Assembly: GCA_964195945.1 (NCBI GenBank)
Contig: CAXMRC010000185.1
Span: 1 to 37,254 of the forward strand
Origin: JAAETI01 sp964195945
GTDB lineage: Bacteria > Actinomycetota > Acidimicrobiia > Spongiisociales > UBA5794
Length of the DNA: 37,254 nt
Direction of reading: 5' to 3'
The notes beneath the pieces are model-generated. The model saw only the letters and a program-made list of their open reading frames with translations, was not told the DNA's origin and did no database searches. The translations under genes were made by a program, and so were the position numbers. Below, piece by piece: positions 1 to 7,212 of this stretch (position 1 is its first letter; each line of letters starts with the position of its first letter).

Positions 1-1
1 G

Positions 2-865
2 GAACAATTCGCGGCATTGCTGCACCTTGCCGCCGTCAGCACGGTCAACACCCTCGTCTTCGATACCAAGGACGAATCCACCTACGTCCTATACGAATCC
101 GAATCGGAATTCGCTGCCGATATCGGCTCTGTCCGGCCGATGTACGACCCAGTAGAGCTGATCGCCGCCGCCAAAGATCAGGGGCTATACACGATCACCA
201 GAATCGTCACTTTCGAGGATGCCCGATGGACCAGGGAGCGCCCGGAACATCAGCTTGCCTGGCATTGGATCGACCCAACCAACGAGGAAGCCTGGGAATA
301 CCCCCTTCAGCTTGCCGTCGAGGCGTGCGAGTTGGGTTTCGACGAGATCCAGTTTGACTACGTGCGGTTTCCGGCGGGTCAAACGGCAGAGGTGGCGCAG
401 GCTAGAAAACCGCTTACCGAGGAGGAGCGGGTCACCGCCATCGGTGCGTTTCTAGCCGAAGCCAGGTCACGGCTCCATCCCATCGGATGTGCATTGTCTG
501 CTGACATCTTCGGCATTGTTCTGTCGACTCCAAATGACCAGGGAATAGGTCAACGTCCCGAGGATGTCTCGGCTGTGGTCGATGCGGTTAGCCCGATGAT
601 CTATCCCAGCCACTACTCGGACGGCTGGCTTGGTTTCTCCACTCCCAACGACCACCCCGGGCCGGTCGTTGCCGATGCGCTCGACAACGGGATGCCGCGT
701 ATTGCACCCGGCACCGCGTTGCGCCCATGGCTGCAGGCGTTCTACTACAGCTCAACTCAAATCCTCGCAGAGATCAACGAGGCCGAGGAGCGCGGGATAG
801 GCTGGATCCTCTGGAACGCCGGAGGCAACTACGCAGAATCTGCGCTACCGCGATTGGAGGAGTGA
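2..865 (+). CDS. Putative glycoside hydrolase, DUF4015 family (5' end cut by window edge)
   Basis: The reading frame is open to the first base, so the gene starts upstream and only the last 287 residues are seen. The protein has the hallmarks of the DUF4015 putative glycosyl hydrolase domain (a TIM-barrel family): a central FDEIQFDYVRFP segment, a following SADIFG strand, and the VSPMIYPSHY strand before a C-terminal GWILWNAGGNY strand. The acidic residues in the DEIQFDY strand are the obvious catalytic candidates. Substrate is unknown; polysaccharide cleavage is a family-level inference. No signal peptide can be judged because the N-terminus is missing. A VOC-fold pseudogene follows on the same strand. 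Confidence 0.8.
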   Translation, partial: EQFAALLHLAAVSTVNTLVFDTKDESTYVLYESESEFAADIGSVRPMYDPVELIAAAKDQGLYTITRIVTFEDARWTRERPEHQLAWHWIDPTNEEAWEYPLQLAVEACELGFDEIQFDYVRFPAGQTAEVAQARKPLTEEERVTAIGAFLAEARSRLHPIGCALSADIFGIVLSTPNDQGIGQRPEDVSAVVDAVSPMIYPSHYSDGWLGFSTPNDHPGPVVADALDNGMPRIAPGTALRPWLQAFYYSSTQILAEINEAEERGIGWILWNAGGNYAESALPRLEE

Positions 866-890
866 TGACGATACGTTGTGACGAATCGGC

Positions 891-1281
891 ATGATCATTG
901 CCGACGCGATCGGCATGATCGTTGCCGACATGGGCAATACCCTGGCCTTCTACAGAATGCTCGACCTCGACATACCCCCCCGAAGCCGATGCAGAGGCAC
1001 ACGTGGAAGCTGCCCTGCCCGGGGGTATCCGCTTGATGTGGGATACCGTCGAATTGGTTCAAAGCTTCAGCGAGTGGGAACCGGCCACCGGGGGACATCG
1101 AATGTCCCTTGCGTTCATCTGTGCAGATCCTGCGTCGGTTGACGCCAAGTACAGGGACCTCGTCTCTGCCGGTCACCGCAGCCATCTTGCCCCATTTGAT
1201 GCGTTCTGGGGACAGCGCTACGCAACGGTCCTCGACCCTGATGGGAACCCGGTCGATCTCTTCGCAGCTCTCGGCGACTGA
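891..1281 (+). pseudogene. VOC/glyoxalase-fold protein, frameshifted at a run of seven C
   Basis: Two overlapping frames make one VOC protein. The first (from ATG 891 or ATG 915) gives MGNTLAFYRMLDLDIP; the second continues PEADAEAHVEAALPGG and ends with RYATVLDPDGNPVDLFAAL, the typical VOC C-terminal strand. They join at the C7 run 975-981: with six C the frame is continuous and encodes about 120-128 residues, normal for a single-domain VOC protein. Either the gene is broken, or the run is a sequencing error. The start is odd: two near-identical 24-base units (891 and 915) each begin with ATG, so ATG 915 may be the original start. VOC proteins bind metals and small molecules; no specific function can be given. 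Confidence 0.75.
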
Positions 1282-1296
1282 GGATCGTGATTGAAT

Positions 1297-1755
1297 CTAG
1301 ATAATGGTCCATTCCGTCTGCACCGTCGCAGCGTCGTCATCCGCGAGCTTGCAGGTCAGCCGAACCGATCCGGTCGGAACATCGTGGAATGTAAAACGAC
1401 CGAGACTGTCAGACTGCGCCACTCTCGTATCGTCTTCATGGTGGAGGGTTACCTCGGCCGTCTGTGGAGGAACCAACTGCCCGACGAGGCGCCTTGAAGT
1501 CTCAGAGACAACCACCAGCTCTATTTCGACGCCTGGAGTGCGGAAGGTCATCTGACGAGTTGCTTCCGCGTTGCGGACACCTGCAAGTTCTTCCGCTGCT
1601 GAGTCGAACACAAGCGAGGCAAGTTCCGCATCGATCGTGCGCCAGGTGAATGTTGCTTTGGCGGCTTCGACGACAGACTCAGGTAGCGGATTGGACGCAT
1701 CGAGTGCCGCCGCAAGTCGAGCGAGAAGCTGTTCGTCTCTCAATTCTTCAGTCAT
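1297..1755 (-). CDS. Small conserved partner of ECF sigma factor (WRTIDAELA-type protein)
   Basis: This 152-residue protein starts at ATG 1755 inside an ATGA overlap with the sigma-factor stop, so the two are translationally coupled. The N-terminal half is helical and carries LPESVVEAAKATFTWRTIDAE, a segment I recognise from unnamed proteins next to ECF sigma factors in actinobacteria. The C-terminal half (about 80-152) is strand-rich, with SDSLGRFTFHDVPTGSVRL resembling a carboxypeptidase-regulatory-like beta-sandwich. There is no membrane segment and no zinc-finger HxxxCxxC anti-sigma motif. Being co-translated with the sigma factor, it may modulate it or act as a sensor; that is inference. 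Function unknown. Confidence 0.7.
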   Translation of the reverse strand: MTEELRDEQLLARLAAALDASNPLPESVVEAAKATFTWRTIDAELASLVFDSAAEELAGVRNAEATRQMTFRTPGVEIELVVVSETSRRLVGQLVPPQTAEVTLHHEDDTRVAQSDSLGRFTFHDVPTGSVRLTCKLADDDAATVQTEWTII

Positions 1756-2294
1756 CGTCGCTCCAAGAGCCGTCGCAACCGATCGATGCAACGAGACCGT
1801 GTGGGCCCGATGCTGCCGATCGGCATTCCGAGTATGTCTGAGATCGCTTCGTAGTCGAGGGGAGGGTCAGTGCAGAGCAACTCGAGAATCTCCCTGCACT
1901 TCGGTGACATCTCCCCGAAAGCACCAAGGACCTCCTGAAGCTGCTCGTCATCGAGGATCCGTTCATCGAGGGGTGGTGCGGTGTCATCGGCGACCTCCAC
2001 CGAAAACTCGGTAGGGATGGCTCGCGCGAGCCGACGTGACGCTCGTATCGATTCGTTGCGGGCGGTTGTTGCCAGCCAGGATGCCAACCCTTCGGGATTG
2101 CGAATCCGATCGCAGTGCTCCACGAGCCGCAGCCAAACTGTCTGGCTGACATCCGCGGCAGTGGCCGCGTCGAACCGAAACCCACGCACGACTGACCAAA
2201 CCAAACGGCCATATCTGTCTACAAGCGTGTTCCAAGCCTCTTGGCTGCCTGCCCCCGCGGCAACCAGTAGCTCTGCTACGGGTGTCTCTGTCAT
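1752..2294 (-). CDS. RNA polymerase ECF sigma factor (sigma-70 family)
   Basis: About 180 residues. Region 2 is visible around residues 15-85 (ALVDRYG-like NTLVDRYGRLVWSVV, then ADVSQTVWLRLVEH), and region 4 around 120-178 with the helix-turn-helix LDYEAISDILGMPIGSIGPTR. This GMPIGSIGPTR recognition-helix form is common in actinobacterial ECF factors lacking a classical membrane anti-sigma factor. The start is uncertain: ATG 2294 gives the family-typical N-terminus MTETPVAELL; ATG 2324 and GTG 2351 (with an AAGGAG nine bases upstream) are in-frame alternatives. It is transcribed away from the subtilase-CHAT operon, across a 199-base divergent region, and is the likely regulator of that operon (inference). 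Confidence 0.88.
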   Translation of the reverse strand: MTETPVAELLVAAGAGSQEAWNTLVDRYGRLVWSVVRGFRFDAATAADVSQTVWLRLVEHCDRIRNPEGLASWLATTARNESIRASRRLARAIPTEFSVEVADDTAPPLDERILDDEQLQEVLGAFGEMSPKCREILELLCTDPPLDYEAISDILGMPIGSIGPTRSRCIDRLRRLLERR

Positions 2295-2444
2295 CACGGG
2301 GAACGATACCTCCGATGTCGGCATTTGTTGTCGAGATTGTGGCCATCGCACGCACGGGCACTCCTTGCTCCTAGTTATAAGAGTCCAATCGAGAAGTTCT
2401 GATACAGCCGATCGCCAACGCTGCAACAAGCGCGACATTGCCTA

Positions 2445-2450
2445 TATGAT
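2445..2450 (+). promoter_or_regulatory. -10 box of the subtilase-CHAT operon in the 2295-2493 divergent region
   Basis: TATGAT lies 44 bases upstream of the subtilase start and fits a -10 element; the -35 position (2422-2427, TGCAAC) is poor, which would suit control by an alternative sigma factor or activator. A short hairpin (CCGCC, GAGT, GGCGG; 2459-2472) sits in the presumed 5' leader. The leader ends with a strong GAGGGAGG ribosome site at 2483-2490. No coding sequence is seen between 2295 and 2493. Confidence 0.45.
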
Positions 2451-2493
2451 CCAAGGGTCCGCCGAGTGGCGGGACGACAATTGAGGGAGGATC

Positions 2494-3729
2494 ATGATGG
2501 GTGCGCATGAAGGAACCGGGGATCTGCTCAAAGGCGGGCGCGGCTCAACAATCGGCGGTATTCCCGTCGCCCATAGCAATACCGGTAGCAACTACTACTA
2601 CCAAAAGGGCGTGCTCATGGTTCCCGAGGAGGCGCTCGATGAGCTTCTCCAGGCGCTGGGCAGGCTCGGTCTGGGTCAGAAGGACGCCAGAATCGAACCG
2701 GTGGATGGCACCGGCATCGTTCAGGTTCGCGTCGGCACCCGCCGACCGACGGATCGACTAATCGAAGAACTCGGTGGCTCAATACCAGTCGAGCCCAGTT
2801 ATGTGCTCTTTCCGGCGATTCATGTCGCAGGGTTCGGCGCACGACGTCCGGTACCTGCGCCGCGCAACATCATTCCGCGTTCGGGGCTGCGGGGACGTGG
2901 CAAAGGGGTGAACATCGGGGTCGTCGATCTCGGCTTCTACGACCCGGTCAAGGCCGGTCACCCGCGCTGGGCGACCACTGGTGTCGTGCTCGACCGCGTT
3001 ATGAATCCGCCTGATCCAACCGTGACTCACTACCCATACGTTGGCCATGGCAACGCGATTGTGGGAATTATGAAGCAACTTGCTCCGGCTGCAACCGTAT
3101 ACACGAGCACCATCGAATCACAGGCAAGCGATGCGCCGGGGGGCACGACCGATCGCCGCCTTGCCGCGGCTATTGAGCGCCTCTTGTGCCAGGAACGAAT
3201 CCACATTCTCGTCGTCCCTTTTGGCGGCTCAACCCGCCACGGCTCGATGCCGGTCACCGAGCGGGTTCTCGAACCGCACCTCGGCTCGACGCTGGTAATT
3301 GCCTCAGCAGGCAACGACGGATTGGACCCGACGATGTACCCGGCCACAGATCCCGACGTTATCGGCGCAGGGGCTTGGAAGCGCCCCGCGGCTGACCTTG
3401 GGTGGCTCGCCAAGGCCTGCAACACAGTTACCTCGCCGGCGAGCGCGCTCGGCTCGCTTAGCCTTGCCGATTGGTCGAACAAGGGCATCTCGGTGCAGCT
3501 TGGCGCTGCCGGAGTAGGCGTCCCCGCACCTTTTGTCAGCGAGACTCTGAAGATCCGATCAGGGTCGCAGGACAGCCCGGCCGGTGTCCGCTCCGCCAAG
3601 TTCAGTGGATGGGCGTTGTTCACAGGAACATCGTTCTCCGCCGCGGTTGCCGCAGGGTGCATCGCCGGTGAGGTCGGTGGAGACCGCTGTCCCACCCCCG
3701 AATCGTTGGGTGCTGCCGCTCTGAGATGA
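2494..3729 (+). CDS. Subtilisin-like S8 serine protease, cytoplasmic, linked to CHAT gene
   Basis: This 411-residue protein has a complete subtilase triad: Asp145 in GVVDLGFY, His185 in YVGHGNAIVG, and Ser380 in FTGTSFSAAVAAG, with the oxyanion Asn274 in ASAGNDG. The usual proline-histidine after the serine motif is replaced by Ala-Val. There is no signal peptide or membrane segment, so it should act inside the cell. Residues 40-110 (VPEEALDELLQALGRLG, then a beta-rich stretch) could be a pro-domain. ATG 2497 has better spacing to the GAGGGAGG site than ATG 2494. Its stop overlaps the CHAT start by four bases (ATGA), implying a fixed ratio of the two proteases. Substrate unknown; CHAT-dependent activation is a hypothesis. 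Confidence 0.88.
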   Translation: MMGAHEGTGDLLKGGRGSTIGGIPVAHSNTGSNYYYQKGVLMVPEEALDELLQALGRLGLGQKDARIEPVDGTGIVQVRVGTRRPTDRLIEELGGSIPVEPSYVLFPAIHVAGFGARRPVPAPRNIIPRSGLRGRGKGVNIGVVDLGFYDPVKAGHPRWATTGVVLDRVMNPPDPTVTHYPYVGHGNAIVGIMKQLAPAATVYTSTIESQASDAPGGTTDRRLAAAIERLLCQERIHILVVPFGGSTRHGSMPVTERVLEPHLGSTLVIASAGNDGLDPTMYPATDPDVIGAGAWKRPAADLGWLAKACNTVTSPASALGSLSLADWSNKGISVQLGAAGVGVPAPFVSETLKIRSGSQDSPAGVRSAKFSGWALFTGTSFSAAVAAGCIAGEVGGDRCPTPESLGAAALR

Positions 3730-6281
3730 CACCGAGCCTTCTCGAGCAGGCCAATGATGCTCTGGCGATTGCCAGAGAGAGTCCCAATGCCGCGCTAGAA
3801 CTAGCCACAAACGTGATTGCCGAGACCGATAATGCCGAGGTACTGGCAACTGCCCATTTTGCCTGTGGTCTCGTCTTTCGGGCGCGCGCCGACGTTGCCG
3901 AGTCGACAAGACATCTGGAGCTTGCAAGGGGCTACGCCGCTCTTCATCCAGAATTGCGCGGTCAGATATTGCGTTCGCTCGCCTTCAACTACGCGCAATC
4001 CGGCCGTAACCGTCTCGCCAGTTCGACAGTCGAAGAATCGATCTCTCTGCTCTCCGGTCAGGAGCAAGACCTGAGTCGGCTCCAGCAAGCGTTCATGCTG
4101 TTGATGCGGGGCGACCACCGTGCGGCTTTGCCCGTACTGAGCACGGCCATTGAATCGTTTACCGCCAGCAGCGATGACGAGTACCTCGAGCTCACGCTTC
4201 GGAATCGTGCTCTCATTCATCTGGAGTTCGGCGACTACGACGCGTCGGTTGCCGATCTGGAGAAGGCATTCGAGATCGCGGTGCGGCTCAATCACCGCGT
4301 CACAGCAGCGGATGTCGCCCTCCACCTAAGCCAGGTGCTCGGGTGGAGAGACGACATCCCTGGGGCGATGGAATGGCACGACAGGTCAGTCCAGCTGCGG
4401 ACCGACGCCGGGGCAGCCAACCCGGTAGCAGCTGCGGAGCACGCCTTCGTGTTGATCCAGGCAAGGTTGATGCGCGAAGCGGAAGAAGTCCTCACCGAAT
4501 GGATTCCCCGTCTTGTTGAAGCCGGCGACCTTGGTGTTGCCGTCCAGTCTCGTCTGCAGCTTGCGGATGTTCTCCTCGCACGGGGAGCGCATCAGGAGGC
4601 GGCGGATCAAGTAGTCATGGCGCAAACCTCGGCGCCTGCGGACGGTCGCTTCCGATTCGACATAGCGGCTGCCGGCCACAGCGTTCGACTCGCCGCCGGC
4701 AACCTCACACAGGAGCTTCTCGACTCCATGATTGCGACCGGGGCAGACATGGAGGCTAACGGCGAACGGCATGCGGCAGCCCTGGAACGGTTCCGCGCTG
4801 TCGATGTAGCGCTCTCCCTCGGGGATGCAGCCACGGCCGCCACGATGTGTGACGACGCGGCCCGTACTGTGCGCTCTGCACCGCTCTGGCTTCAGATTCA
4901 TGCCTGGACTGCCCTCGCCAAGGTTCGGATGGCTTGGGACAATCGACGCGGGTCCGCCGCCGCAGTACGAGCCGGCTTCCGCCGTCTCGACGAGTACCGC
5001 GACGGGATCGGGGCAGTCGATCTGCGCATCCACGCCTCTGATCTGGGCAGGGAACTGGCAAGAATCGGCATCGAGCTCGCCCTTGGGTCGGGTTCAGTGC
5101 CCCGTATCTTTGATTGGTCAGAACGGCTCCGTACCGCCTCGTTGCACACGAGGCCCGAGCCTTCCTCTCGCCCTGAGATGGAAACGGCCCTGGCTCAACT
5201 TCGGCACGCCACCGCTCGGATTCGGACCGCAAGCCCAGCCGAGCGAGACGGTCTCCGCCGCGAACAAACACGCTGCGAACGTCAGGTCAGCGAGCTGGGA
5301 AGACAAACCAGAGCGTCGCATCGACAATTCGCCACAGCAAGTCTTCTTGATGTCCAGAAGCACCTCGGCGACCGACTGCTGGTCGAGTTCGTCGAGTCCG
5401 CTGGACAGATCACGGGGATTGTCGTCACCGATGATCGAGCCCGCCTGGTGAATCTCGGATCCTCTCTCGGGACCGCCGGGCTGCTTGATCATCTTCGATT
5501 CGCAGCGGAGCGCATTGCTCGACCGTCAACAAGCGCTGCGTCGAGCGCCGCGGCGCTGAAATCGGTCGCACAACTGATCGGAGAGATCCGGCTCCGGCTG
5601 ATTGAACCGCTGCACCTAGAAGCGCGGCGGATGGTCGTGATACCTAGTAGCGCACTGCACGGTGTTCCATGGGGCCTCGTATTTGATACACCTGTGGAGG
5701 TTGCGCCCTCGGCGACGGTATGGCTGAAATCAACAACGGCGCCAAAGAACCATGGAGTCACCGTTGTGGTCACCGGGCCGGATCTGATTCACGCCAGGGC
5801 TGAGGCTGAGCAGATCGGCAACATCACCGGCGGCACAGTCACCGCCTTGGTTGTCGACGCCCTCCCTCGACTTGCTGGGGCCGGACTCGCTCACTTTGCT
5901 TGCCACGCTCGACCCCGGCTCGATAGCCCCATGTTTAGCAGTCTTGTGCTCGATGACGGCGAGCTGACGCTCTACGACATCGAACGTCTGCCGGACGCAC
6001 CCGACACCGTCGTGCTCGCCGCGTGCGACGGAGGGAGCGCAGTGTTGGCATCAGGGGAAGAAGTTCTTGGCTTGGCGAGTGCGTTTCTCAGCCTCGGCGC
6101 ACGAACTGTTGTCGCGCCCATTTTCTCCGTGTCGGATGAAGCGACCGCGACTGTGATGAGGTCAGTCCACCGATCAATCGCCGCCGGGCTGGACCCGGCC
6201 GCGGCACTGCTTGCGGCGCGGCAGTCCGCCGACCCCTTGATCGCTTTCACCGCAGGCTCGTTCACCTGTTTTGGTGCGTAG
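3726..6281 (+). CDS. TPR-like helical repeat protein with C-terminal CHAT protease domain
   Basis: 851 residues. Residues 1 to about 450 are an array of helix pairs of TPR type (for example LRNRALIHLEFGDYDASVADL near 158-178); 485-540 is charged and probably coiled coil; 545-851 is a CHAT domain, the caspase/separase-related cysteine protease fold. The expected catalytic dyad is present: His727 in LAHFACHA and Cys767 in VVLAACDGG; SSALHGVPWGLVF near 641-653 is another CHAT core motif. No membrane segment or signal peptide. Such proteins usually sense a ligand or partner through the repeats and cleave a specific target. Coupling to the subtilase by an ATGA overlap makes that protease the first candidate partner or substrate (inference). 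Confidence 0.88.
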   Translation: MTPSLLEQANDALAIARESPNAALELATNVIAETDNAEVLATAHFACGLVFRARADVAESTRHLELARGYAALHPELRGQILRSLAFNYAQSGRNRLASSTVEESISLLSGQEQDLSRLQQAFMLLMRGDHRAALPVLSTAIESFTASSDDEYLELTLRNRALIHLEFGDYDASVADLEKAFEIAVRLNHRVTAADVALHLSQVLGWRDDIPGAMEWHDRSVQLRTDAGAANPVAAAEHAFVLIQARLMREAEEVLTEWIPRLVEAGDLGVAVQSRLQLADVLLARGAHQEAADQVVMAQTSAPADGRFRFDIAAAGHSVRLAAGNLTQELLDSMIATGADMEANGERHAAALERFRAVDVALSLGDAATAATMCDDAARTVRSAPLWLQIHAWTALAKVRMAWDNRRGSAAAVRAGFRRLDEYRDGIGAVDLRIHASDLGRELARIGIELALGSGSVPRIFDWSERLRTASLHTRPEPSSRPEMETALAQLRHATARIRTASPAERDGLRREQTRCERQVSELGRQTRASHRQFATASLLDVQKHLGDRLLVEFVESAGQITGIVVTDDRARLVNLGSSLGTAGLLDHLRFAAERIARPSTSAASSAAALKSVAQLIGEIRLRLIEPLHLEARRMVVIPSSALHGVPWGLVFDTPVEVAPSATVWLKSTTAPKNHGVTVVVTGPDLIHARAEAEQIGNITGGTVTALVVDALPRLAGAGLAHFACHARPRLDSPMFSSLVLDDGELTLYDIERLPDAPDTVVLAACDGGSAVLASGEEVLGLASAFLSLGARTVVAPIFSVSDEATATVMRSVHRSIAAGLDPAAALLAARQSADPLIAFTAGSFTCFGA

Positions 6282-6336
6282 CCAATGAATCTGTATCACG
6301 ACCCCGGCGGCGCCCTCTTATATGTCAGCGAAGCAC

Positions 6337-6465
6337 GCCGTGATAGATGTGGTCTCCAGTGACCGCATCCCCCTGATAGATTCACGGCTCGTTGAGCGAT
6401 GCGTTGGTGGGAACGCAAAGCCGACATGGACCAGGGGGGCAACGGGCAGAGGGCACAACCCTCTG
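6337..6465 (+). other. Hairpin-rich non-coding stretch within the 6282-6543 gap
   Basis: The 262-base gap between the CHAT and dehalogenase genes has no credible gene but holds several stems: an outer pair GCCGTGA (6337-6343) with TCACGGC (6382-6388); nested in it ATGTGGTC (6347-6354) with GACCGCAT (6361-6368), one G-U pair; TGCGTT (6400-6405) with AACGCA (6412-6417); and CAGAGGG (6447-6453) with CCCTCTG (6459-6465). None is followed by a T tract. It could be a structured leader for the dehalogenase gene, a 3' element of the CHAT mRNA or a small RNA; strand assignment is nominal. Confidence 0.4.
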
Positions 6466-6543
6466 TTCGCTTGCGTCTATTGGCGGCCTCACCAGACTCG
6501 CCATCGTCGCTGACCGTCTCTCCATCTGCCACAATCGCAGACA

Positions 6544-7212
6544 GTGACTACAACGCTTGTTTTCGATGTCAACGAAACGATGTTGGACCTGGCCGCTCTC
6601 GATCAGCATTTCGAGCGGACCTTTGGTGACACCCGAGTGCGGCGCGAATGGTTCGCGTTGGTGCTGCGCAACGCTCTCACGATGACGATCATTGGCGACT
6701 ACTCCGATTTCACCGCGATCGCCGGTGCCTCGCTCGACATGGTGGCCAAGGCCCGGGGTGTCACAATGTCCCCAGACCACAGAGCTCTTATCTTGCGACA
6801 AATGACAGCCCTGCCTCCCCACGCCGATGTCCCGGAAAGCCTGCAAAGACTGCAGGACGCCGGTCTTTGTCTTGTCGCCCTCACCAACTCGCCACCCGAG
6901 GTCGCCAACAAGCAGCTTGGCAACGCCGGGCTGGCTCCGCACTTCGACCATATTCTGTCCGTGCACGCGGTCGGGCGACTCAAGCCGCATCCCGACGTTT
7001 ACCGCCACGCTGCTGCAGCGATCGGGGCATCACTCGAGGAGATGATGATGGTCGCAGCCCACGACTGGGATATTGCAGGAGCGATGGCAGTCGGCATGAA
7101 GGGCGCCTACGTCCTCCGACCCGGGATGGTCCGAAACCCGCTATTCAGCGAGCCCACGTTGACCGGGGAAACCATGACCGAGATCGCCGATACGATTCTG
7201 GCGTGGCTCTAG
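6544..7212 (+). CDS. Haloacid dehalogenase type II-like HAD hydrolase
   Basis: 222 residues from GTG 6544. HAD motif I is LVFDVNET with nucleophile Asp8; motif II is ALTNSPP; motif III is GRLKPHPDVYR; motif IV is AAHDWDIAGAMAVG. The asparagine in DVNET and the SPxDxxG-like region are those of (S)-2-haloacid dehalogenases (DehII/HadL type), which hydrolyse 2-haloalkanoates to 2-hydroxyacids without metal. Many actinobacterial members have other small-molecule substrates, so the exact reaction is unsure. No Shine-Dalgarno site is seen before the GTG. It converges on the MBL-rhodanese gene, both ending within the same CTAG. Confidence 0.85.
   Translation: MTTTLVFDVNETMLDLAALDQHFERTFGDTRVRREWFALVLRNALTMTIIGDYSDFTAIAGASLDMVAKARGVTMSPDHRALILRQMTALPPHADVPESLQRLQDAGLCLVALTNSPPEVANKQLGNAGLAPHFDHILSVHAVGRLKPHPDVYRHAAAAIGASLEEMMMVAAHDWDIAGAMAVGMKGAYVLRPGMVRNPLFSEPTLTGETMTEIADTILAWL

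Noticed and set aside
3030..3695. 221-codon minus-strand frame inside the subtilase gene
   Set aside because: It overlaps the catalytic core of the subtilase, which has clear motifs, and shows no recognisable domain.
6405..6430. Possible c-di-GMP-I riboswitch, from GGTGGGAACGCAAAGCC
   Set aside because: The core phrase resembles that class, but the upstream GGCAAACC strand and the GAAA tetraloop in the right position were not found, and the spacing has an extra A. Kept only as a general structured-RNA finding.
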